From assembly GCA_032622095.1 (NCBI GenBank), contig CP136064.1, forward strand, positions 108,860,004 through 108,924,003: a DNA stretch of 64,000 nt, read 5' to 3'. Below, piece by piece: positions 1-9,143 of the stretch. Below the pieces are notes generated by a model. The model was given only the letters and a program-made list of their open reading frames with translations. It searched no databases and was not told the DNA's origin. How positions within the stretch are numbered: the stretch's first letter is position 1; each line of letters opens with the position of its first letter. The DNA comes from Siphonodentalium dalli (lineage: Eukaryota; Mollusca; Scaphopoda; Gadilida; Siphonodentaliidae). The position numbers and the translations under genes are program-made.

Positions 1-1090
1 TATTAAATGCAAATAAATAGAAGTTGGTTAACACTTTGCTAGTGATTGTGGAAAAGTGAAGGTAATTCTGGAAATCGAGGTTACAACGTCAAACTTCATA
101 CAAAATCTTCGCGGTGTTTTTGTTGATAAAATATTGGGGATAATTTTATTAAACGATGTCAAAGTATGGTACGCATTCATATGGACATGAACTAGAGTGA
201 TTGGTGCACATGTAGATGTGAAAATTTAAAGGAATGCACGCGTAAAACGATCTCATTATTTTATTAGTAAGTGATTGCTAACAGTAAAGAAATTATGGCG
301 ACTGTGTTGTTTCACGCAGTACCGTACACAACCAGATCTCCGGAGTTTTTTGTTTTGCAATATTTCTGTTGATAAATTGAACACAATAATACGATAAATT
401 TTCGGAAATTACCAGCTGAAATGACAGCAATAAAATTCAGAATCTGATACATTTCAATGTGAAATTGATTTTAATTCTATGCAACGAATCAGGGTCAAGA
501 AAAATCCGGAAAGATACCTACCAACTCCATAGTGTCTCCTTGTTCTCCATCGCCAGATGGAATATATGATCAAACAAATCATCTTACCTGCTCTTCCCAT
601 ACTAAGGATGTAGTATGAATTAATTAAAAAAAAATTGCACATTGCCAATGGGGGGGGGGGGGGGGGGGGGGGGGACTTGACTTTCATAATATGAAAATCA
701 ATTGTTACCAATTAATTAAAATAAAAAAAAACATCCTTGCAGATAAACAAGAGCCACCATAAGATTTAATAATACATTTTTTCCTATAACTTTGACGTTA
801 CCAGAAAGTTATGTTGGCTGGGGTGACGACGTTCTCTCCTATCAGTATTGGTGTGGGTAATGACGTTAGACATATTACTGTTGGGTAAAGGGTTAATCCT
901 CGACACTCAAGCTATCGGTGTTGAGTGGGTCACTGTAAATTACTCTCCAAAAAAATTGTCAGGGTGTCAGCTGACAGTGTTGAATGTTTTGCTTATTGCA
1001 CACTCTTTACATACTGTACATATTTATCTATGGCTTGGTCTACTTTCTCGATTCTGATAGGTCAATATGCTCACAATATGATGCTATCTT
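1..1090. other. Intronic or upstream sequence, no gene recognised
   Basis: AT-rich non-coding DNA upstream of the first visible myosin exon, presumably an intron of that gene. It holds a 25-base G run at 650-674. The phrase GTTGGGTAAAGGGTTAA (881-897) matches the right end of B2 elements. A short segment near 960-1030 resembles the reverse complement of 50926-50975. No open frame here looks coding. Confidence 0.5.
650..674 (+). repeat. Poly-G tract (25 G)
   Basis: Uninterrupted run of about 25 guanines in AT-rich surroundings, the longest of several such tracts in the window. It could form a G-quadruplex, and its exact length may be an assembly estimate. Confidence 0.9.
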
Positions 1091-1336
1091 ATAACCCTTT
1101 CATGACGGGAGCTGCGCTGGTGCAGCATTAAAGATCCTGTGCCAGTGCATTCTCTTATATATGCGAGTCTCCCATAGGGAGCCTCGCATATATAAGAGAA
1201 TGTGCTGGCTTACAAGGTCAAGGTAAAAAGTGTCAGCCAATACATTCTCTTATATATGCGACGATCCCTGTGGGAGACTTACATATATAAGAGAATGCAT
1301 TGGCACAGCGTTTTCGCAAAATATTCCAGCACTCAT
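1091..1336 (-). mobile_element. Family B twin-hairpin MITE, truncated at right
   Basis: Starts ATAACCCTTTCATGACGGGAG (a degenerate TTAACCC end). It carries two hairpins, at about 1145-1206 and 1239-1301, built on CATTCTCTTATATATGCGA. The right end is lost after GCAAAATATTCCAGCAC. Orientation is reversed relative to the reference copy at 26442. Confidence 0.85.
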
Positions 1337-1561
1337 CTATTTTACTGCATACATCATAATTACGGGAAAAATACAGATGTCAAAATGTTCAATGGCAATG
1401 CAAACTTATTTCATTGACAAAATTTATGGCGATGGGGTAAGAATGGTCAGACAGAAATTGTTTTTAATTTTTTGAGGTTATCCTATCTACAAGCTGGGAA
1501 GTATCAACTGATATCATTGACAACCTTTATGGCGATTGATTGTGAATGGTCTTAAATTGTT

Positions 1562-1800
1562 TTAAAGTGATGTGAAACACTCTGGTATGGTGATCAAATA
1601 GAAATGGTGAATATCTTGCTCAAAGTAGTTATTTTTACAATTATCATATCCAAATTGACAACACACACCGTCATTCTTATATATTAATTAAATGCAGTGG
1701 TGACTCTTTGTGTTGAAATTATTTTCGTTAGTTTATCACCAATAGTTGCACCAATAGATGACTCTTTGATGAAATTATCAAATATATTTAATACTAACTA
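1562..1800 (+). mobile_element. Family E element, 3' part degenerate
   Basis: Begins TTAAAGTGATGTGAAACACTC, as do the E copies at 27239, 28807 and 62469. The shared interior (CAAATTGACAACACACACCG, then TTTTCGTTAGTTTATC) is recognisable. It loses similarity before the first myosin exon, though AATACTAACTAA near 1790 matches the consensus interior. Confidence 0.75.
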
Positions 1801-1821
1801 AACACTTCATTGCACTTGTAG

Positions 1822-1982
1822 CTAGCAGCAACTTGTTGGTCAAAGAGCTTTTCCAATCCAAGATCACCAGAACTGGATCACTTGCTCCTAGTGAGCGCCA
1901 GAAAAAGTCTAGGAAATTGACGGCAGTTAAATCGCCATTTGACTTTTTCAAGAAACTTAAACAAGCCAAGACAGACAAAACG
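1822..1982 (+). CDS. MYO16: Unconventional myosin (class XVI-like), exon 1 of 7 visible: motor, loop 2
   Basis: First visible exon of an actin-based motor. Acceptor TTGTAG ends at 1821 and donor GTATGT starts at 1983; the exon enters with two bases of a split codon and leaves in phase 0. It encodes SSNLLVKELFQSK, the helix just before loop 2 at the 50K/20K junction. A lysine-rich stretch (SPFDFFKKLKQAK) follows, which fits the actin-binding loop 2. LFQSKITRTGSL closely resembles what I remember of vertebrate myosin XVI (LFQSK..TGSL), and that is the main ground for the class. Class XVI myosins in vertebrates have N-terminal ankyrin repeats and a proline-rich tail and act in neuronal signalling; none of that part is visible here. 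Class III is the main alternative. The donor lies inside a 33-bp tandem repeat. Confidence 0.75.
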
Positions 1983-2160
1983 GTATGTTAGCTGATTTTA
2001 TCCACCGACAAACCGGTATGTTAGCTGATTTTATCCACCAACAAACCGGTATGTTAGCTGATTTTATCCACCAACAAACCGGTATGTTAGCTGATTTTAT
2101 CCACCAACAAACCGGTATGTTAGCTGATTTTATCCACCAACAAACTGGTATGCTAGCTGA
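1982..2160 (+). repeat. 33-bp minisatellite that includes the exon 1 splice donor
   Basis: Five full units and one partial unit of 33 bp, starting at 1982, 2015, 2048, 2081, 2114 and 2147. Each begins GGTATGTTAGCTGATT; the last has drifted (GGTATGCTAGCTGATA). The first unit overlaps the donor of exon 1, so the donor context is repeated six times. Reading on from the exon meets TAG at once (gta tgt tag), so use of a later donor would end the protein. Confidence 0.95.
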
Positions 2161-2569
2161 TATTCGTCCATTCAGTATTTGTTGAGTTATGGGACCCAGT
2201 GTGATATCACTCTTTATATGAATATATCATTTGGCACACCCTACAGGCGATATCCCTCATTCGATTGTCACCAAACTTTTTCCGATATTCGTTAAAAAAC
2301 ATGGCCACCAGCAGCCATCTTGACAGATTTTACTCTTTCCATGATTAAATCATTTTATCACCTCGAGATAGGAGCTATTTAATTTGAATGATTTCCGATG
2401 AAAAACATGGCAGCTTCCGTGTATCTCTGTCATCTTAGATGGAAGAATGTGAAGGATCTTTTGTATGTTAACAGCGGGATGAAGGGTATCTACATGCTGC
2501 AGGTTTGTTCAGTAATCACAGGCCAGATTAAGATATATTTTTTTTAAATTAAGCCACATCAGAAAAATA
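2161..2569. repeat. Intron with degenerate interspersed repeat
   Basis: Holds phrases such as GGCACACCCTACAGGCGATAT, 'ccaaactttttccgatattcg' and 'aaaaacatggccaccagcagcca' that recur at 40250-41100. It looks like one diverged copy of that repeat type. No coding signal. Confidence 0.55.
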
Positions 2570-2655
2570 TTAACCCTTTCATGACTGGAGCTTCCTGAAT
2601 TTTTGCAAAAACCCTGTGCCAATGCATTCTCTTATATATGCGAGTCGACCATAGG
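2570..2655 (+). mobile_element. Family B fragment, cut at its first hairpin centre
   Basis: Left end TTAACCCTTTCATGACTGGA through the ascending arm of the first hairpin, ending GTCGACCATAGG. Similarity stops exactly at the hairpin tip. Confidence 0.85.
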
Positions 2656-2777
2656 AAAACCAGCTTTGCGGGGGATACTCTGTTCAGTACACTTGTTTAT
2701 ACATATACTCAAATGCAAAATCTTGATCAACCACACTTCTTCAATCAATGCAATTTATTTTTTTCCCTTATTTTCAG

Positions 2778-2855
2778 AGTAAGAAGGCACCAAAGCTCTT
2801 AACAGGGTATGGTACAGAAAGGAAAGCTGCCAACACATTGGCCTACAACTTCAAG
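2778..2855 (+). CDS. MYO16: Myosin exon 2: end of loop 2
   Basis: Acceptor TTTTCAG ends at 2777 and donor GTAAAT starts at 2856. The exon is 26 codons, phase 0 at both ends. It encodes the rest of the basic loop (SKKAPK) and the start of the lower 50K/20K region, ending TLAYNFK, the position where other myosins read TV..QF+ before the conserved SL.DL helix. It joins in frame to exon 1 and exon 3. Confidence 0.8.
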
Positions 2856-4240
2856 GTAAATTTAATTATTTGATGTATCATGCAACTGATACTTCTCAGC
2901 TAAATATATCTCTTTTTTTGTCAGTCATTGTTTGGTAGATAATTAGAAGCTACAGTCTTAAGTTTTATCACCAAGAAATCTAGCTATCAACAGGTCTGTT
3001 TCATAATATTCCCCTTATGCAGATATACAGTTGAACTATGCACAAATGTAAATATTTACTACTTTATTCAGGACGCTTTATTGGGCATTAACATTTTGGC
3101 AATGATTGCACCAGTAATAGTCACTGCATGTAATTCGTTTATAACAATGACGCTGTTTTCTGACTATTTGGATATAAAATTTATGAAAATAACTTATTTT
3201 GGTATGATTATTTGGGAACACCTGTCGAGTGTTTCACATCACTTTAAGTTTTTGCATTGTCCACATAACCTATGACAATAAAGGGTGTGGTATTTCTTTA
3301 TTTGAAGACATCCTTATGCAGCCAATATAGTTTGATATGTACATGTAATCATTCATTATCAGGTTGTCACTCAAATTCATACATAATTACATGTACATCT
3401 CCAGATAAGTAATATGCACTATGAAAATTGGTTATTATGTTTTTTTAATGTTGATAAGACAATTTAAATGTGATATTAGTCATTAGGCTACTTGTCTAGT
3501 AAATTCAGATGTTCAGTTGTGTTTCTTTGTCACATTGATATTGTTAATTGTGTCACCTGACAGTCAGTTGAAACTTGAATGGTTTGATTATATACTTTTT
3601 CAAGTGGCATTTGATCATTTTAGTTAAATTTGTTCATTGTGTTAAAAGACAAGTGTTGTTTCAATCATTAATGAAGATAGGCAAGCTTATAACTTGTTTA
3701 ATTGCACTCATTTACACAAGAACATCGCATATTAAAATGTTGCTTACTGTTATAGGAATTCCCAATTTTAGCCTCTACGGCACAATTTTTTTCCCCAATG
3801 CCAAAGGCCTAGGACCCTTTCCCAAAAAGGGTAGACAAACCCCTGAGCATGTAACCCCAATTTCTGACAGTTGTTGCCTATCCACCCACCCATGGATGCA
3901 ACTTTGTTACGAGCTTTATTCTTCATTTTCTGATCAATTGTTTTGAAATATGTAACAGATATTTACCATCATGCGGACTGGGGAAATTCAGTTTCGGCCT
4001 TTTTACTGGTAAATTTATTACATTAAATTTTGCATCTAACCAAATACCCAGAAATCAATTTATTTAAAGTTGAGCTACAGTGTTATTGACACTATCATTT
4101 CAAATAGCAGATTAAATATTGAGAGCATTGAGTACCGTGAATGTATCTTTATTTAAAAAATTTAACAATAAATTAGTGAAAGTGATATTCTTATGTGTGA
4201 GAGGTATAATTATATCATGTTTTATACCTCATTCTTCTAG
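2856..4240 (+). other. Intron 2
   Basis: AT-rich intron. Most of it shows no recognisable feature. A more GC-rich patch at 3757-3910 (with CCAATGCCAAAGGCCTAGG and CCCTTTCCCAAAAAGGG) stands out and may be an old element; its open frame has no family signature. Confidence 0.6.
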
Positions 4241-4446
4241 AATTCTCTGCAAGACCTTCTGTTAAAGATGCGTTCATCCACTGCGCACTTCGTGAGGTGC
4301 ATCAAACCTAACACTCAGAAATCAAGCATGTTGTTTATGACTGAGTATGTGATGGCTCAGCTCAGGTACTCAGGAGTCTTTGAGACGGTCAAACTCAGGA
4401 AACATGGTTACTCACTCAGAATCAGATTCAATGAGTTCCTACAGAG
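4241..4446 (+). CDS. MYO16: Myosin exon 3: HFVRCIKPN and SH helix region
   Basis: Acceptor TTCTTCTAG ends at 4240 and donor GTAAGC starts at 4447; phase 0 in, phase 2 out. It contains the most diagnostic myosin signature in the window, AHFVRCIKPN, followed by the helix QLRYSGVFETVKLRKHGY. In muscle myosin this helix carries the two reactive cysteines SH1 and SH2; here those positions are not cysteine, as in many unconventional myosins. The exon ends in FNEFLQR, the start of the converter. The myosin identity is certain from this exon alone; the class is not. Confidence 0.95.
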
Positions 4447-4460
4447 GTAAGCTAATACAT

Positions 4461-5082
4461 GAGAAGTCACCCCAAAACGATGTCGGCCCACAACGAAGTT
4501 GGCCAAAGTGAAGTTGGCCCTGTAATGAAGTGAGAATCTTGGCAATAACTACTTTCATTGCATAATACATATAGCTATTCAATGTTTGTCTCATCACTGA
4601 CATTTACTAATCACCAATTATGAGATCATATGCATGTAATTATTGTGTTTTCTATCCCCTATAATATAATAGATGTCATGCACTTGTCAATAGTGGCATG
4701 ATTACTCCAAATTAAGTAATATGTTAGCTCTATCACTGTGACTGACTGATTGGGTGTGAAAATCCGAATGATGGGACACTCATTTTATAATAATGTTGCG
4801 ATTTTGATTGCTCTTTAGATTTATATTTCACAAATAATGTTCCTTGATCCCTTTTGAAGAACCCTAGTGAAATATTTGCGAAAAGCCATGAGAAATGTAA
4901 ACAAATGGAAAAGCACAAAGTAACATAAGCACCTTCGACACAATGCATGTGACAAAGTTTTGAACACAACTGGCGACACCTTGCGCCACAGGCAATAACA
5001 TGCAGTGACAAATAATGTGGCCGACTTCTCTTGAACAATTTTTAATTTACCCGGGCGGACTTCTCTTGGGGACGACTTCTCC
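4461..5082. mobile_element. TIR element in intron 3
   Basis: Left end GAGAAGTCACCCCAA and right end TTGGGGACGACTTCTC are inverted copies with few mismatches. Subterminal GAAGTTGGCC/GGCCGACTTC motifs recur. About 620 bp with no transposase frame, so probably a non-autonomous DNA transposon. No clean target duplication was found. Confidence 0.65.
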
Positions 5083-6240
5083 AGATACCAGGTAAACTAA
5101 TGACTGAGCAAACACTCACATGAATTATCACTACTGTAGCTAGTTAATATTCTATGCTTGATTTGATATATCGCTGCTAAGTTTGATGGTTGATATAGAA
5201 TTGGGTCTGATGGGTGAATATATAAATTGGTTCCATTCTTATATCCATCTGTGGGGTAATCCAGGCATACATATTAACTTTGGATGTCTTTGTCTCAGTT
5301 ATCATAGACTAGATTTGATTGATCTTTGGTGTGCTTATGAACCACACAAGGGATAAAGATATCACTTCATTTTATGTAGAGTTATGACCCTCAGAGTGAA
5401 AAACATGTTCCAGGTCAATTACATCCACCAAATCAAGGACCAGCATAGAGGACAACTTGGGAGACATGCGGGATAGTGTCACTAAATGTACCCTCTGGGG
5501 ACCTCATTCTGCAAATGACAGGCACACAAAACTCAGGCTTGATCTAGGCTGGCCCCTGCACAAACCCATCAGTAAAAATTCAGATCTGAGAGATCATATG
5601 TCAGTTTGAATAATGCTCTGTGCTCATGACCAGCATGGGCGAAATAATATATACTTACAACAGCTTTTGTCTATTAATTTCTTCTGGAGTTATGGTCCTT
5701 ATAGTATAATACACATCTGTCCATATGTGTTCACAATTTAGGCCTCTCTTTATCAGTCTTTGTAATTTGGACATTTGGTCTATTCATGAACCACCATTCT
5801 TGATTTATGGAGTTGTTCTGAATGACACTTAGAGCGTAAAAATATATTTGTTTTTTGCTGGTGAAATTTGAATGATTTTGGTATCCTCATTAACCACCAT
5901 GGGGAATATGACATCCATATGCAACAGAATTTATACACTCAAATGTCATTCATTTGTTTAAGAGATATTACAATTAGAGTGTAAATATATATCTTTCAAT
6001 GGAAGTTTCAGTTTTAATCAGTATTGGTTCAATTTATGTTGCATGGTCATTGGTGGATTTTGCTTTGGTGATCCTACATTTTCTTGGCAAAGACAAAATT
6101 AAAAATACCTCAGTAAATTAATACATCCACTAATTAACCTAAAGGCTGTTTGCTGAACTTATCTAAACATTCCCTATGTGAACTACTGGTCGACAAGTAT
6201 CCAGTGAGATGACAGTTAAAATGTATATCTTTAATTTCAG
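5083..6240. repeat. Intron 3 remainder: degenerate tandem-type repeats and a D-element end
   Basis: From about 5200 to 6080 there are loosely repeated phrases: gagttatgaccct, gagttatggtcct, ggagttgttctgaatgacac, accaccatggggaa. They resemble the tandem-repeat family described at 15260-16010. At 5470-5545 there is the right end of a D element (CTCTGGGGACCTCATTCTGC, then ACAGGCACACAAAACTCAGG). No coding signal. Confidence 0.6.
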
Positions 6241-6343
6241 GTTTAAATGCCTGAGTGTCTGCTATCTACCAACTTACATGTTTGTGTCGGATGAACACAG
6301 ATGCAGGGAAATCCTAAATAACACGCCAGTGACAGACTACAAG
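6241..6343 (+). CDS. MYO16: Myosin exon 4: converter
   Basis: Acceptor TTAATTTCAG ends at 6240 and donor GTAAGA starts at 6344. The first base completes the arginine codon begun in exon 3; the exon leaves in phase 0. It encodes RFKCLSVCYLPTYMF and a charged stretch ending NNTPVTDYK, which fits the converter between the motor core and the lever arm. It continues directly into VGKTKLFL of exon 5. Confidence 0.9.
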
Positions 6344-6865
6344 GTAAGAATTTGTAAATAGAGAAAATGGATTGGAATTCACATCTGGTCTTAGAATTTA
6401 TATCGTACTAGTTCAAGAATAACATAGGTACCAAATTCTAAACACCATCTGTGAACATGATATTAGCAAAAGTTCTAAAATGTTCAAATTCTGAAGAGAA
6501 TATTGCATGATTCTCCTAAATTTTTTGAAAATGTCCAAAGAATCATGATAATAGTAATGAATAGCCAGCTTGAGAATGTCATCAAAGACTATAATATATT
6601 CTACTAGCTTTCGGGAATAAACATTTTGAAAAAAAACCTCTGGAATAGGTCTTTACTTCAAATCTAAAAATACAATTTCATTTAAAAAAAATTCATTCCA
6701 ATGCAAACTTTATTTTCCATATGTTTTTGAGTATCCTTTCCCATGAAATTACACAACTCATCATTTTAAAACTTAGATATCCAGAAATTTTAGCTTATTT
6801 TAGCTATAGGATATACTTTGTTTAGCTGTTGTTTGTCACATCTTCATTTTGCTGTTTATTCACAG
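6344..6865 (+). other. Intron 4
   Basis: AT-rich intron without recognisable repeats or coding signal. Confidence 0.7.
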
Positions 6866-6962
6866 GTCGGGAAGACTAAGTTATTCTTACGTAAGCCTCA
6901 GGTTGATGTGTTGGATGAATGTAATCATGAGTGTACAGAAAAAGTAATAAAAATACAGAGCT
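6866..6962 (+). CDS. MYO16: Myosin exon 5: lever-arm start and first half of the IQ motif
   Basis: Acceptor ATTCACAG ends at 6865 and donor GTGAGT starts at 6963; phase 0 in, phase 1 out. It encodes VGKTKLFLRKPQVDVLDE, the conserved end of the motor domain (G.TK.FLR), then a helix ending EKVIKIQS, the first residues of an IQ calmodulin/light-chain binding motif. The motif is completed in exon 6 as S.RTFLAKKK. The IQ motif is therefore split by the intron at 6963-8594. Confidence 0.92.
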
Positions 6963-7019
6963 GTGAGTATTTATGGGAACATTTGAACTCCCAAGCCAGC
7001 ACTTGTTATATGGTGGGTG

Positions 7020-7660
7020 TACTGATTACATGCTTCTGGTTCATCATTCCGTCCATACATCTGTCTGTCCGGGCAGATATCTCCACTACCGGTTGTTGGA
7101 TCTCAATGAAATTTAGTATGGATGTTCTCCACTATGTTTTCTACTATGAGGACATTCAAAAGAGCATTCAATTGTTTTGTTTGTGTTTTCCATTTTAGGG
7201 TTATTCATCTTTGTATAATATCTGGAAATGTTGGTTTTTTGTCCGTCAGAACAGATATTTCCACCACCGGTTGTCGGATCTCAATGAAATTTGGTATGGA
7301 TGTTTTCTACTATGAGGACATTCAAAGGGGTGTTTAATTATTTTATTTGGGTTTTCCGTTCTAGAGTTATTCATCTTTGTTTATATGGAAATGTTGTTTT
7401 TTTGTCCATCTGAGCAGATATCACAACCCATAGATTGTCGGATCTTAATGAAATTTTGTAAATGTTGGTTTTTTGTTTGTCCGAGCAGATATTTACACCA
7501 CCGGTTGTCAGCTCTCAATGAAATTTAGTATGTATGTTCACCACTATGGGGAGATTCAATGGAGTGTTCAATCGTTTTTGTTAAGGTTTTCCATTCTAGA
7601 GTTATTCAATCTTTGTTTATCTGAAAATGTAGATTTTTTGGTTTGTGTGCCTGAGTATCT
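7020..7660 (+). repeat. Tandem repeat, about 180 bp unit, degenerate
   Basis: Intron 5 carries repeated phrases GCAGATAT.TCCACCACCGGTTG and TCTCAATGAAATTTAGTATG, then TCATCTTTGT. Copies begin near 7074, 7252, 7417 (diverged) and 7485. A related single unit lies at 25150-25345. The open frames across it are repeat artefacts. Confidence 0.8.
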
Positions 7661-7934
7661 CAGCCATAGGTCATAGGAATGCCCACACTAGGCCTCTATT
7701 TGTGCACTATATCACTTTCTATATTAAATTCTCATTGACAAGTATTTTCCTTATTTATTAGTAAATGTTTACTATCTCTTTGATAATCATATTATCTAAG
7801 GCCATTTTAGCTCATATTAGTGCTATCAAAATTTTGTGATATCTGCTATGCCCTGTTTATTCTTTTCGCCGTAACATCTTGTTTATACCGATCTACCAAT
7901 AGTCACTATTTTCTAATAGAATTAATTTGTATTT

Positions 7935-8400
7935 TAGAGAAATTTTTATACATTTTCTCCAGATTGCAGCCATTCGAACCTTCGTCGTGAAGAAGAAGCA
8001 AAATTGGCTTGCACTGAAGTTAACCCTGTCTTTACTAAATACTCATGATGCAACCGTTTGTTTAACTTAATATCTGAACATATCCCACCAATGACCAGGA
8101 ATTTGGTCCCGCCCATATTGTTACCTGGATCAAACTAGGCCTACATACCAATTTGAGTCGGATCGGTCTAGCAGTTTTCGAGTCTATAACACACATACAC
8201 ACATACATACATACACACGTATATACAAAAGTTCCAAAATATATAATAGATTATTATCCCTCCAGATGAATAATAGACCATTCCAATGTATACTTTTATA
8301 ACTGATGGGAGAATCCATTTAGTATATAAAGGGTAACAAGCAGGTACTGGTTATATCAAGCTTCTTGCATCATCATGATGCTGTCATATCGTCTCACTAG
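7935..8400 (+). pseudogene. Degenerate duplicate of myosin exon 6 (IQ exon), split by a MITE
   Basis: The segment copies the acceptor region and the start of exon 6. AGAGAAATTTTTATACATTT is followed by a new acceptor (AG at 7968-7969) and then CATTCGAACCTTCGTCGTGA, which reads SIRTFVVKKKQNWLALKL against SIRTFLAKKKCDHLALKL in the real exon. At 8020 it is interrupted by a family A element. After the element, at 8336, sequence like the rest of the exon resumes (GGTTATATCAAGCTTCTTGCA against GATTATATCGAACTTCCTGCA). The reading frame runs from the copy into the MITE and stops about 14 codons later, so the copy cannot replace exon 6. Its acceptor looks intact; inclusion in a minor transcript cannot be excluded. 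Confidence 0.8.
8020..8336 (+). mobile_element. Family A MITE inside the duplicated exon, with an RTE-like LINE tail
   Basis: Left end TTAACCCTGTCTTTACTAAA; right end GGGAGAATCCATTTAGTATA, then AAAGGGTAA. The middle (about 8098-8240) differs from other A copies. It contains GTCGGATCGGTCTAGCAG, a TTTTCGAG phrase and a CATA-rich tail, the kind of 3' end I associate with RTE-type LINEs or derived SINEs. Confidence 0.75.
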
Positions 8401-8594
8401 ACTAAATGTTTTGGCATGTTTCATATTGCTTTAAGAGGACTATATGCATTTGTATAGTCCTTCAATGGCTTCATTTACATATCTGATCATGAATTCTTGA
8501 TGTACAGTTACTCATGATTGTAAAATGTTGACATCCCATATTTGCATCGCACTTAATGTGAGAGAAATTTTGACACATTTTCTCGATATTTCAG

Positions 8595-8790
8595 CTATTC
8601 GAACCTTCCTGGCTAAGAAGAAGTGTGATCATCTCGCACTAAAGTTGAGTCAGCAGCAAGCGTTGATTATATCGAACTTCCTGCAGCAGGTCGAGAAGAT
8701 TCCGACCATGTTGATGAGTTGGCAGAACCAGCTGGTTAAACATGATCAAGACTTGGCTGAAAGGAGGCAGTTTGAAATGAGTAAAAATGA
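8595..8790 (+). CDS. MYO16: Myosin exon 6: IQ motif second half and start of the tail
   Basis: Acceptor ATATTTCAG ends at 8594 and donor GTGAGT starts at 8791; two bases complete the split serine codon and the exon leaves in phase 2. It gives SIRTFLAKKK, completing IQ..IR.FLAKKK, then LSQQQALIISNFLQQVEKI and a charged helix ending in FEMSKN. The segment after the IQ motif matches the pattern I recall for vertebrate myosin XVI (RQQE...SFLQ), which supports the class. Only one IQ motif is present before the helix, as expected of class XVI. An upstream degenerate copy of this exon lies at 7935. Confidence 0.88.
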
Positions 8791-8871
8791 GTGAGTTCTG
8801 TTGTATTTATATCGATCTACTTTTTGGCATGGACTAGTCTAAATGAAGACATAATATACCTTCTCCCTCTT

Positions 8872-9128
8872 TTAACCCTTTTATATTAAATACTCATTGA
8901 CAAGTAGTTCCCTTAGGAAATGTTCAGATGATAAGTTCAACAAAGGTTTGTTGAATTTATTATCTGAACATTTCTCACCAAAAGATGTGAATCCTTCTGC
9001 ACTTGTATTATCTTTTAATCTTTCTGTCATCTGCTTGCATTACAACATCTCTCCAAATGAATAATATATCATTCCACTGTATACTTTTATTACTGATGGG
9101 AGAATCCATTTAATAAAGAAAGGGTTAA
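8872..9128 (+). mobile_element. Family A MITE, complete copy
   Basis: 257 bp from TTAACCCTTTTATATTAAAT to AATAAAGAAAGGGTTAA. TTAA at both ends, a central inverted repeat (AGTTCAACAAA/TTTGTTGAATTTATTATCTG), no open frame. It serves as the reference copy for family A. Confidence 0.9.
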
Positions 9129-9143
9129 GCTAGTATGAAGTGA

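Noticed and set aside
1145-1301. B hairpins as microRNA genes
   Set aside because: Stem length would fit, but the same hairpin occurs many times with element ends; without small-RNA data a transposon is the better reading.
1985-2185. Open frame with an 11-residue repeat (MLADFIHQQTG)
   Set aside because: Translation of the 33-bp minisatellite in a frame not used by the neighbouring exon.
3575-3946. 123-codon open frame in intron 2
   Set aside because: No family signature, no splice logic, and it lies between two exons that join in frame without it.
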